Of a stretch of DNA of 8,039 bases, positions 1 to 6,185 are shown piece by piece (positions within the stretch are counted from its first letter, which is position 1; every line of letters starts with the position of its first letter). The position numbers were made by a program, and so were the translations under genes. The notes beneath the pieces were generated by a model. It was given only the letters and a program-made list of their open reading frames with translations. It was not told the origin of the DNA and did no database searches. Source of the DNA: Bacillota bacterium (GTDB lineage: Bacteria > Bacillota > Limnochordia > Darwinibacteriales > Darwinibacteriaceae); assembly GCA_012799115.1 (NCBI GenBank), contig JAAZLY010000063.1, positions 1 to 8,039 of the forward strand, in the 5' to 3' direction.

Positions 1-667
1 GCTCTTCATCGATACTACACCGATCTGCAAATATGGCTACTTCACCCAAGAAGCGTTCTTCGGTGATGGTTGTCCCATCGAGCAATTCTCCCAAGCGCTC
101 CCTAAGCCGATTCCTGTAATCAATCATAACCCGAGGTGCCTCTTTGGCTACCTCCTGTTTTAAGTTCTCTATCAAATGCATCTTTTCCTGCAAGTCTGCA
201 AAGAGGCGTTCTCCTTCTGTCGCCCGCATAGCCTCAAGTCGATCCATGGCAACCTCTGTCGCCTCGGCCACAACCTTGCGCAAATCGTCCCAGTTTGCTT
301 CAGGCTCGTCCACCTCTAAAACACCAGGTAGAGCCAGTACGTCAGCTAAACGGATCGGTTCTTCACTCTTCAACTCGGCCTGAATCGTACGCAAGGCCTG
401 AAGATAGCCCCGGAGTAGAGTTGTATTAGTCTCCACAATTCGCTCTTGATCGCCAAATTCCTCCAGGGATAAGGCTACTTCGAAACGTCCCCGATTAGCC
501 CTGCGGGAGATAATGGCTCTTAGCGTCTCCTCGAGCTGACTATATTGCTTGGGAATTCGGAAAAACATATCTAAATAACGGTGATTGACTGCCTTAATCT
601 CTACTTGGACCGAAAACCTGCCGTCGCTGGCCTCTCCTTGTCCAAAACCTGTCATACTCTTGATCAA
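1..667 (-). CDS. yicC: YicC/YloC family endoribonuclease, 3' end cut by window edge
   Basis: This is the N-terminal 222 codons of a YicC/YloC protein; the family is usually about 290 residues, so about 70 C-terminal residues lie outside the window. The family is known as an RNA endonuclease; E. coli YicC and B. subtilis YloC are the reference members. Seen in the translation: the opening MIKSMTGFG, then VEIKAVNHRYLD near residues 22-33, both hallmarks of the YicC N-terminal domain. Near residues 188-222 the start of the C-terminal DUF1732 domain is visible, with RLRERLGELL, then EVAIFADRCSIDEE at the edge. I place the start at TTG 667-665 and not at the internal ATG 655-653. A GGAGGA site lies 7 bases before the TTG but 19 bases before the ATG, and the MxxSMTGFG form is the usual family start. 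The gene follows the Ca2+-ATPase by 91 bases on the same strand. No frameshift is seen. Assignment is firm; the cleavage function is from family knowledge. Confidence 0.93.
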   Translation of the reverse strand, partial: MIKSMTGFGQGEASDGRFSVQVEIKAVNHRYLDMFFRIPKQYSQLEETLRAIISRRANRGRFEVALSLEEFGDQERIVETNTTLLRGYLQALRTIQAELKSEEPIRLADVLALPGVLEVDEPEANWDDLRKVVAEATEVAMDRLEAMRATEGERLFADLQEKMHLIENLKQEVAKEAPRVMIDYRNRLRERLGELLDGTTITEERFLGEVAIFADRCSIDEE

Positions 668-674
668 ATCTGTC

Positions 675-680
675 TCCTCC
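675..680 (-). promoter_or_regulatory. Shine-Dalgarno site that fixes the yicC TTG start
   Basis: On the minus strand this reads GGAGGA, 7 bases before TTG 667-665. The next in-frame candidate, ATG 655-653, is 19 bases away, which is too far. The site therefore supports the TTG start. Confidence 0.75.
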
Positions 681-691
681 AAGCTCCTTGT

Positions 692-720
692 CTACTACCC
701 TTTAGTTCGGTTCCTGTCAA
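692..720 (-). promoter_or_regulatory. Candidate sigma-A-type promoter for yicC
   Basis: On the minus strand a perfect TTGACA (720-715) is followed after 17 bases by TAGTAG (697-692), which matches the -10 consensus TATAAT at only three of six positions. It would give a very short leader, starting just before the GGAGGA site of yicC. The -35 box is excellent and the -10 box is weak, so this is tentative. YicC could instead be read through from the Ca2+-ATPase, because no convincing terminator lies between them. Confidence 0.35.
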
Positions 721-758
721 AATAATCCTGCAAGAAGACTGCTGAAAAAGTCTCCCAT

Positions 759-3449
759 TCACACTTTTAGCAGGGCAAGGTGCCTCCTTAACCCCCGCTT
801 GACTAAGCGCAAAACAGTCTCAAGAAAGAGTGGGAAAATGGCGAAGAGTCCGACCAAGAGCCAATCTTCCCCTCGCAGAGGGACAGTCTGAAACATATTG
901 GCCATAAAGGGATGATAGAGAATGAGAACTTGGGCTGCAAAAGAGAGTAACACCGCGATAATCAGGTACGTGTTTCCTAAGATACCCTTATCAAAGATGG
1001 AATGGCGTTCGAAACGACATTGAAAAGAGAAAACCAGTTGTGCCAAGACCAGCGTCGTGAAGGCCATCGTTCTACTCCTAAGCTCATCCCCTGGATAATA
1101 CCAGAGACTCAAAACAAAGATACCAAGGGTTGTCAGGCTAATTACAGTACCGGAAAACAAGATTCGCTTTAAGAGGCCCCGGGCAAAAACCCCCTCCCTA
1201 GGATTACGCGGTTTCTCCAGCATCAAGTCTTGGTCTGCTGGATCGAGTCCTAGGGCAATGGCAGGCAAACCATCGGTGACGAGATTCATCCAGAGAATCT
1301 GCATCGGAACCAGTGGCAAAGGTAGACCTAAGAGCGTGGCCACAAGCATGGTCAACACCTCACCCACATTGCAACCTAGGAGGTAGCGAATGAACTTGCG
1401 GATATTGTCGTAAATACCCCGGCCTTCCCTTACAGCCTTGATAATCGTGCCGAAATTGTCATCCAGCAGCACCATATCCGAGGCTTCCCTCGTCACATCC
1501 GTGCCTTGGATACCCATACTTACCCCAATCTGGGCCTCCTTCACGGCCGGTGCATCATTTACACCGTCTCCCGTCATGGCCACAATCTCTCCATTTTCTT
1601 TCAGGGCACGCACAATAGATAACTTGTGACTGGGCGCTACTCGGGCAAAAACGGCAACAGATTGAATCTTCTTCTTCTGTTCCAGGGGCGTGAGGGCCTC
1701 CCACTCGGCGCCGGTCAGGACCTCCGAGGGCCCCTGCGCAAGCTTGCCCATGAGTCCAATTCGCTCAGCAATCGCTGCAGCCGTCTTCTTATGATCACCC
1801 GTGACCATAATGGTGCGGATCCCTCCCTGGCGGGCATCCCAGATGGCGCTTGGGACCTCTGGTCGAGGTGGATCGAGCATGCCGATCAGGCTCGTGAAGA
1901 TCAAGCCCTGTTCCCAGCCAGAGGAAGGCGTTAGTTTCTTCCCCAGTGATTTATGCGCAGTTGCCAAGACTCTAAGGGCGTCGTCAGCCATCACTTCGAG
2001 GGCCTCTAGGACCAAGAGACGTTGTTTTTGCGTTAAAGGCACAACATTGGAGCCTACCATAATGTGGCTGCAACGCTGCAGGATCACATCAGGAGCTCCC
2101 TTAACAAAGGCGATGTGTTCGGCGCCCTGCCGAACAATAACCGTCATCCTCTTGCGTTCGGAATCAAAGGGAAGGCTATCCACTTCCTTAAACTCCCTCC
2201 GCCAAGTGGACTGACCGCCAAAACTACTCCGTTCAGCTAGCCGCAAAAGTGCCACTTCCGTTGGTTCGCCGAAAAAGTCCCCGTCTCGATACGCTTCGGC
2301 CTTGGTGCATAGGGCCCCCGTTGCCGTTGCGTAGTAAAGGGCATCCCCCACTTCGCCCTTGAGCTGAACTCGCCCACCTGCATTGGCGACGAAGCCTTGC
2401 GAGGCCGTCCAGAGCGACTCGACCTCCATTTGGTTGAGGGTGAGGGTTCCTGTTTTGTCGGAACAGATCACGGTCGCACAACCCAGGGTTTCCACCGCGG
2501 GCAATTGCCGAATAATGGCGTTTTGCTTACTCATCCTCTGAACTCCAAGAGAAAGAGCAATGGTGACTACAGCAGGCAATCCTTCTGGAATGGCAGCCAC
2601 CGCAAGTGTGACACCGACCATAAACATCTTATAAACAGGTAGCCCTTGCTTCACACCTGCCAAGAAAACAACGGCAACAATGGCAAGACACGCTAAGACA
2701 AGGACTTTCCCTAGTTGCCCAAGGCGTTTTTGTAGAGGAGTTTGGACCTCTACCTCTTCTTGTAGTAAATGGGCGATCTCACCGATTTCGGTATCCATAC
2801 CCGTGGCAACCACGAGACAAGTGGCGTAACCTCTGGTTACAAGGGTGCTCTTAAAGACAATGTTCTTAAGATCCCCAATGGCCGTACTGGCGCTGCCTTG
2901 AAAGGCTGCATCTTTGGTAACAGGCACAGATTCGCCGGTTAAGTTTGACTCATCAACACTTAAGACCTGGCTTTCCAGGATCAGAGCATCAGCCGGAACC
3001 CGGTCCCCTGGTTCGAGGAAAATGATATCCCCTGGTACTAGTGTAGCCGCATCCACCACGGCTTTATGCCCATCTCGGAGAACTTTAGAATGAGGCGCAG
3101 CAAGTTTGCCTAACATATCCAAGGATCTTTCCGCTTTGTACTCCTGGGAAAAACCCAATATGGCATTCAAAAAGACAATGGCAAAAATGGCTGTTGCATC
3201 TAGGTACTCACCGAGCAGAATGGAGACAACGACAGTACCCAAAAGCACCAGCACCATGAAGTCCTGAAACTGTCGGAGGAAAATCCGCCAGGGTCCCTCT
3301 TTGCGCTTGGACACCAAGAGATTGGCTCCTAGGCGAGCCAAGCGGTCCCTCGCCTCTCCTTGGGAGAGTCCACGTTCGGGACTTGTGCCCAGTTCTTTTA
3401 GTAATTTCGCTTTGGGAGTTAGATGCCAGGGTTTTGCCAAGATGCTCAC
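759..3449 (-). CDS. SERCA-like P-type (type IIA) Ca2+-transporting ATPase, YloB-like
   Basis: This 896-residue membrane pump uses ATP to export Ca2+ from the cytoplasm. Visible motifs in order: TGES of the actuator domain (171-174), PEGLP in helix M4 (288-292), the phosphorylation motif DKTGTLT with acceptor D331, KGAPD in the nucleotide-binding domain (450-454), TGD (550-552), GDGVNDAP (627-634), NVGEV in M5 (694-698) and NLVTDGLP in M6 (722-729). Ten hydrophobic segments fit the usual topology: M1-M2 about 64-100, M3-M4 about 248-300, M5-M10 about 690-880. SERCA-type Ca2+ ligands are present at E289, N694, E697, N722, T725 and D726. The M8 glutamate of SERCA (E908) appears as Gln804. The start is GTG 3449-3447, preceded by a weak GGGAAAG; the frame has no ATG upstream before a stop. 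It sits between the TPR gene and yicC on the same strand. B. subtilis YloB, as I recall sporulation-expressed, is the closest named relative. Ca2+ is the likely substrate; Mn2+ cannot be excluded. Confidence 0.95.
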   Translation of the reverse strand: MSILAKPWHLTPKAKLLKELGTSPERGLSQGEARDRLARLGANLLVSKRKEGPWRIFLRQFQDFMVLVLLGTVVVSILLGEYLDATAIFAIVFLNAILGFSQEYKAERSLDMLGKLAAPHSKVLRDGHKAVVDAATLVPGDIIFLEPGDRVPADALILESQVLSVDESNLTGESVPVTKDAAFQGSASTAIGDLKNIVFKSTLVTRGYATCLVVATGMDTEIGEIAHLLQEEVEVQTPLQKRLGQLGKVLVLACLAIVAVVFLAGVKQGLPVYKMFMVGVTLAVAAIPEGLPAVVTIALSLGVQRMSKQNAIIRQLPAVETLGCATVICSDKTGTLTLNQMEVESLWTASQGFVANAGGRVQLKGEVGDALYYATATGALCTKAEAYRDGDFFGEPTEVALLRLAERSSFGGQSTWRREFKEVDSLPFDSERKRMTVIVRQGAEHIAFVKGAPDVILQRCSHIMVGSNVVPLTQKQRLLVLEALEVMADDALRVLATAHKSLGKKLTPSSGWEQGLIFTSLIGMLDPPRPEVPSAIWDARQGGIRTIMVTGDHKKTAAAIAERIGLMGKLAQGPSEVLTGAEWEALTPLEQKKKIQSVAVFARVAPSHKLSIVRALKENGEIVAMTGDGVNDAPAVKEAQIGVSMGIQGTDVTREASDMVLLDDNFGTIIKAVREGRGIYDNIRKFIRYLLGCNVGEVLTMLVATLLGLPLPLVPMQILWMNLVTDGLPAIALGLDPADQDLMLEKPRNPREGVFARGLLKRILFSGTVISLTTLGIFVLSLWYYPGDELRSRTMAFTTLVLAQLVFSFQCRFERHSIFDKGILGNTYLIIAVLLSFAAQVLILYHPFMANMFQTVPLRGEDWLLVGLFAIFPLFLETVLRLVKRGLRRHLALLKV

Positions 3450-3506
3450 TTCTTTCCCAGAATAATGGATAGTCCCTGGATCTTATTCTGAGGAAAGAGA
3501 AAATAG

Positions 3507-3531
3507 TACGCTCCCCTGTTAGAGGAGCGTA
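3507..3531 (-). terminator. Probable intrinsic terminator of the TPR gene
   Basis: A perfect 8-bp stem, TACGCTCC (3507-3514) with GGAGCGTA (3524-3531), encloses a 9-base loop. On the minus strand it begins four bases after the TPR stop codon (3537-3535) and is followed by a pyrimidine run containing TATTTTCTCTTT. The U-tract is interrupted by C, so termination may be partial, and the hairpin lies only about 60 bases before the ATPase start. Confidence 0.6.
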
Positions 3532-3534
3532 TCT

Positions 3535-4269
3535 CTAGTTTGTTCCCTCAAGTTCTCCGATTCTGGCAAAGGAATGTTCAGCCTGTTCGTGCAGGCCTGC
3601 TGCTTGGTAACTATTACCTAGGTAATACAAAAGAGCTATGGACCTTGGTGCCTGCAACTGAGCGGTCTCGAGGGTTGCAATGGACTCATCGTAATCCCCG
3701 AGGAAAAAGAGGGCTTTACCAAGTCCAAGGCGAGCATCAAAGTAATCGCCTGCACTGTCTAATGCCTTTTCAAACGCTTCTTTGGCCGCTGCGTAGTCGC
3801 CCCGCTCTAGCGCTGCATTGCCGAGACCTACATAGGCCTGGGCGAAGACGGTTTCTTCATCTGAACCTGCGGCTGCCCGCCGGTAACTCTCCTCGGCCTC
3901 AGGCAAACGTCCTATGGCGGCATACATATCCCCGATAAAAGAATAGACCCAGATCTCTTCTGGATGCAGCTGGGCAAATTCCAGAAAGTAACCAAGGGCA
4001 GTACCTGGTCGATCGAGGTACTGATAGATCAAGCCCATCATCAACTGTGCCTCGCCAGCCGTTTCACTCTGTTTGGCCGCCTTTTCAAACTCAGTAATGG
4101 CTAGTGCCATGGGATTGACCCGGGGAAAACTCTCCTCGAGACGCACAGCGTGATAATAAAGGGCTATAAAACCGTTTTCGAGAAACTCTGAATTAGTGTT
4201 CGCCTTGACAAATGCTCCTCCCAAGATCAGGGCGAGCAAAACAAAGACGATTGCTCTATGTTTTTTCAT
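3535..4269 (-). CDS. Exported tetratricopeptide-repeat (TPR) protein
   Basis: A 244-residue protein whose specific role I do not recognise. The N-terminus is a typical Sec signal peptide: MKKHR, a hydrophobic core at about 6-20, and a likely cleavage after VKA at residue 23; there is no lipobox cysteine. The mature part is almost wholly helical, with about five TPR-like units at roughly 73-104, 106-138, 142-175, 176-209 and 210-242. The third, with GLGNAALERGDYAAAKEAF, is the clearest. TPRs form a superhelical scaffold for protein contacts, so the inferred role is an extracytoplasmic or membrane-surface adaptor. The start is ATG 4269-4267, 9 bases after AGGAG. The longer frame's TTG at 4278-4276 directly abuts AGGAG with no spacing and is unlikely. 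It is divergent from rqcH and lies upstream of the Ca2+-ATPase, with a hairpin between. The partner is unknown; nothing suggests an enzyme domain. Confidence 0.85.
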   Translation of the reverse strand: MKKHRAIVFVLLALILGGAFVKANTNSEFLENGFIALYYHAVRLEESFPRVNPMALAITEFEKAAKQSETAGEAQLMMGLIYQYLDRPGTALGYFLEFAQLHPEEIWVYSFIGDMYAAIGRLPEAEESYRRAAAGSDEETVFAQAYVGLGNAALERGDYAAAKEAFEKALDSAGDYFDARLGLGKALFFLGDYDESIATLETAQLQAPRSIALLYYLGNSYQAAGLHEQAEHSFARIGELEGTN

Positions 4270-4278
4270 GGGAAACAA

Positions 4279-4283
4279 CTCCT
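4279..4283 (-). promoter_or_regulatory. Shine-Dalgarno site that fixes the TPR protein start
   Basis: On the minus strand AGGAG lies 9 bases before ATG 4269-4267 and immediately abuts TTG 4278-4276. Ribosome spacing favours the ATG, which also gives a normal signal peptide beginning MKKHR. Confidence 0.7.
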
Positions 4284-4329
4284 ATCGCTCCAGCTATATT
4301 TCTCTACATCAACCTGAAACCCTGCTTAG

Positions 4330-4358
4330 TTGAGTGTTAGAAAACGAGATGATATAAT
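4330..4358 (+). promoter_or_regulatory. Sigma-A-type promoter of rqcH
   Basis: TTGAGT (4330-4335) and a perfect TATAAT (4353-4358) are separated by 17 bases. Transcription would begin near 4365, leaving a leader of about 15 bases that contains the GAGGTGG ribosome site (4368-4374) before ATG 4379. There is no room for a riboswitch or attenuator, so expression looks housekeeping. I see no equally good promoter for the divergent TPR gene in the same gap. Confidence 0.75.
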
Positions 4359-4378
4359 GGGAAAAACGAGGTGGTAGT

Positions 4379-6100
4379 ATGCCCTTAGATGGCCTAACGT
4401 TGCATGTACTCATTCAAGAACTCGACCCTTTGCTCAAGAACGGTCGAGTACTTAAGATCTACCAACCAGATGAAACCACCGTTACCATACAGTTCCGGCT
4501 CCTACGCAAGACGGAAACTCTATTGATCTCTACCGATCCCCTCTACCCCAGGCTTCATACGCTCCAAGAGCAGCCGCAGAATCCCTTAAACCCGCCAGCC
4601 TTCTGTATGCTGCTGCGTAAGTATCTAGAACCAAGTAGGCTGATCAGAATTGGGCAAGAGGGCCTAGATCGCATAGTCTACTTACAGTTCGAAGGAATGG
4701 GCCCCTTAGGGCAAAGTACAGAGCTCACCATGGTCTTTGAACTCATGGGCCGACATAGTAACCTCTATCTTTTGAGCGATGATGGGGTTATCTTGGATGC
4801 CCTCAAACGCTTTCCAGACAAGGGAATCATGCCTGGCCAGCCCTATCGAAAACCATCAGACCAAGATAAAGTCGACCCGAGGAGCCTCTCGCCTGAGGCT
4901 TTCTTTGACGAGCTGCGTCTGGTGCCTGGGCCAACTCCCCTCTGGAAATGGCTGACCGAAAGCTTCCAGGGATTCAGCAAGCTCGCCGCTACAGAAGTCC
5001 TAGCCAGAGCTGGCTTACACGTTAGTCTCAAACGGGTTGATCTCGAAGAGGCAGATTGGACCGCGGTTCACACCGCCTTCCATCAGCTCCTCAGGGAACT
5101 TGAACAAGGCGGCACACCCAGCTTTTACGCGGATGAGCCCCAGGATTTTTCTGCCTACCAACTTACAGGGCGCGGGGGTCAACCCTTTGCCACCACAAAC
5201 TCCCTAGTGGCACAAGTACTTGGCCAAGGTCAAAGTCACAAGAAGCTCGAGGAGTTCAAGCGGCGCCTCCGCAAGCAGCTCCTTCGCCATCACAAAAGAG
5301 TTATAAAGAAAGAAGCGATTCAACAAACCACCCTGCAAGAAGCAGAACAGGCGGACATTTATCGTCACCAAGGAGAACTCTTAACAGCGAGTTTCCATAT
5401 GATCAAACAAGGAGCCAGCGAAGTGCATGTTCAGGATTATACGAAGGAAAATGCACCACTTGTCGCAATCTCCCTTGATCCCCGCCTTTCAGCTAGCGCC
5501 AATGTGCAAAGGATCTTCAAGCGTTATTCCAAAGCCAAGGCAAGTCAGAAGCATACCAGCCTTCAGTTGGAACAAACGCAGCTAGAAAAGGCGTATCTAG
5601 AAGATACTCTGCTACAAATCGATCTTGCCGATAACGAGGAGATCCTAGGGGAAATCGAGGCTGAACTCGGCAAGATGGGCTATCTAAAGCGCACGACCAA
5701 GTCACGGTCCAAGAAGGATCAAGCTGTGCTCGGTCCCGACCGCTATCTCTCCAGCGATGGACTGCTGATCGTGGTTGGTCGTAACAACCAGCAAAATGAT
5801 CATCTCACCTTCCGCCTCACACATCCAAACCATCTGTGGCTCCATGCCCGGAACGTTCCAGGCAGTCATGTTGCGATATTGGCGGAAGGGGAAATCCCCC
5901 CAAACACCCTCCTGGAGGCGGCACATCTGGCAGCTTACTTCTCGAAGAGTCGAAACTCCCCCAAGGTGCCAGTAGACTATACACTTCGTAAACATGTGAG
6001 GAAACCCAAGGGGGCCACTCCCGGTTATGTCCATTATGATCAGGCAAAGACTCTCTTAGTCAATCCGACAGATTTCGAGCTACCGGCGAAGCAATGCTAG
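4379..6100 (+). CDS. rqcH: RqcH, ribosome-associated quality control protein (NFACT family, Rqc2/NEMF homologue)
   Basis: A complete 573-residue NFACT-family protein, a normal length. RqcH binds 50S subunits that still carry peptidyl-tRNA after ribosome splitting and recruits tRNA-Ala to add C-terminal alanine tails that mark the chain for proteolysis. Seen: an NFACT-N domain (about 1-165) opening MPLDGLTLHVLIQEL with GRVLKIYQP; a helix-hairpin-helix region about 170-225; a long charged coiled-coil arm about 285-435; and an NFACT-R domain about 450-565 with HLWLHARNVPGSHVAI. The Asp-Arg pair falls at residues 97-98 and Glu-Leu-Met at 121-123. These are the positions I recall as essential for alanine tailing in Bacillus and Staphylococcus RqcH, where the second motif is Glu-Ile-Met. 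ATG 4379 has GAGGTGG just upstream. Older databases call this fibronectin-binding protein FbpA; that label reflects homology only. It neighbours a Ca2+-ATPase and yicC, as yloA does in B. subtilis. Confidence 0.95.
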   Translation: MPLDGLTLHVLIQELDPLLKNGRVLKIYQPDETTVTIQFRLLRKTETLLISTDPLYPRLHTLQEQPQNPLNPPAFCMLLRKYLEPSRLIRIGQEGLDRIVYLQFEGMGPLGQSTELTMVFELMGRHSNLYLLSDDGVILDALKRFPDKGIMPGQPYRKPSDQDKVDPRSLSPEAFFDELRLVPGPTPLWKWLTESFQGFSKLAATEVLARAGLHVSLKRVDLEEADWTAVHTAFHQLLRELEQGGTPSFYADEPQDFSAYQLTGRGGQPFATTNSLVAQVLGQGQSHKKLEEFKRRLRKQLLRHHKRVIKKEAIQQTTLQEAEQADIYRHQGELLTASFHMIKQGASEVHVQDYTKENAPLVAISLDPRLSASANVQRIFKRYSKAKASQKHTSLQLEQTQLEKAYLEDTLLQIDLADNEEILGEIEAELGKMGYLKRTTKSRSKKDQAVLGPDRYLSSDGLLIVVGRNNQQNDHLTFRLTHPNHLWLHARNVPGSHVAILAEGEIPPNTLLEAAHLAAYFSKSRNSPKVPVDYTLRKHVRKPKGATPGYVHYDQAKTLLVNPTDFELPAKQC

Positions 6101-6128
6101 TTGAAATCCAAGAGGTAGGAAGTATAAA
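6101..6128 (+). promoter_or_regulatory. Candidate sigma-A-type promoter for the RsfA-like gene
   Basis: TTGAAA (6101-6106), directly after the rqcH stop codon, and TATAAA (6123-6128) are separated by 16 bases. Transcription would start near 6135, about 50 bases before the gene. The match is reasonable but the region is AT-rich, and a second, sporulation-type reading of the same stretch is possible. Confidence 0.4.
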
Positions 6129-6150
6129 ACAACTCCCCTTGGTCATACTT
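6120..6150. repeat. Short inverted repeat upstream of the RsfA-like gene
   Basis: AAGTAT (6120-6125) and ATACTT (6145-6150) are perfect reverse complements, separated by 19 bases. No T-run follows, and the loop is long for a terminator. The arms overlap both possible promoter elements, so this could be an operator. Six-base arms can also arise by chance. Confidence 0.3.
6122..6150 (+). promoter_or_regulatory. Possible forespore (sigma-F/sigma-G type) promoter
   Basis: GTATA (6122-6126) is followed after 17 bases by CATACTT (6144-6150). This resembles the B. subtilis sigma-G pattern, a GYATR-like -35 box and a CATnnTA-like -10 box, with one mismatch in the last -10 position. Because rsfA itself is forespore-expressed in Bacillus, the match fits the gene downstream. 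It is inference only, and the inverted repeat in the same bases may explain it. Confidence 0.25.
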
Positions 6151-6169
6151 ATAGATAAGTAAAGACCTA

Positions 6170-6176
6170 AAGGAGG
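6170..6176 (+). promoter_or_regulatory. Shine-Dalgarno site that decides the RsfA-like start
   Basis: AAGGAGG ends 3 bases before ATG 6180 and 9 bases before ATG 6186. Normal spacing favours ATG 6186, giving a protein that begins MDDKQ and is two residues shorter than the longest frame. Confidence 0.7.
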
Positions 6177-6185
6177 AGTATGTTT

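Noticed and set aside
144..383. Plus-strand open frame of 79 codons
   Set aside because: It lies antisense within yicC, whose minus-strand frame has clear family motifs; composition is that of a reversed coding strand.
736..753. Terminator after the Ca2+-ATPase
   Set aside because: The stem is only 5-6 bp and the T-run lies in the loop, not after the stem, so it is not a credible intrinsic terminator.
1801..2214. Plus-strand open frame of 137 codons inside the Ca2+-ATPase
   Set aside because: Antisense shadow of the nucleotide-binding domain, with no recognisable motif and no good ribosome site.
3450..3506. Separate promoter for the Ca2+-ATPase
   Set aside because: TACTAT on the minus strand resembles a -10 box, but no -35 box stands at a usable distance; the stretch holds no convincing promoter.
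3540..3938. Plus-strand open frame of 132 codons opposite the TPR gene
   Set aside because: It is the complement of TPR coding sequence and begins inside the terminator region; no ribosome site.
4303..4337. Inverted repeat TCAAC/GTTGA in the divergent intergenic region as an operator
   Set aside because: Five-base arms around a 15-base spacer are expected by chance, and one arm is simply part of the rqcH -35 box.
4379..6100. Fibronectin-binding adhesin (FbpA)
   Set aside because: The domain order and the Asp97-Arg98 pair identify RqcH; there is no signal peptide or cell-wall anchor.
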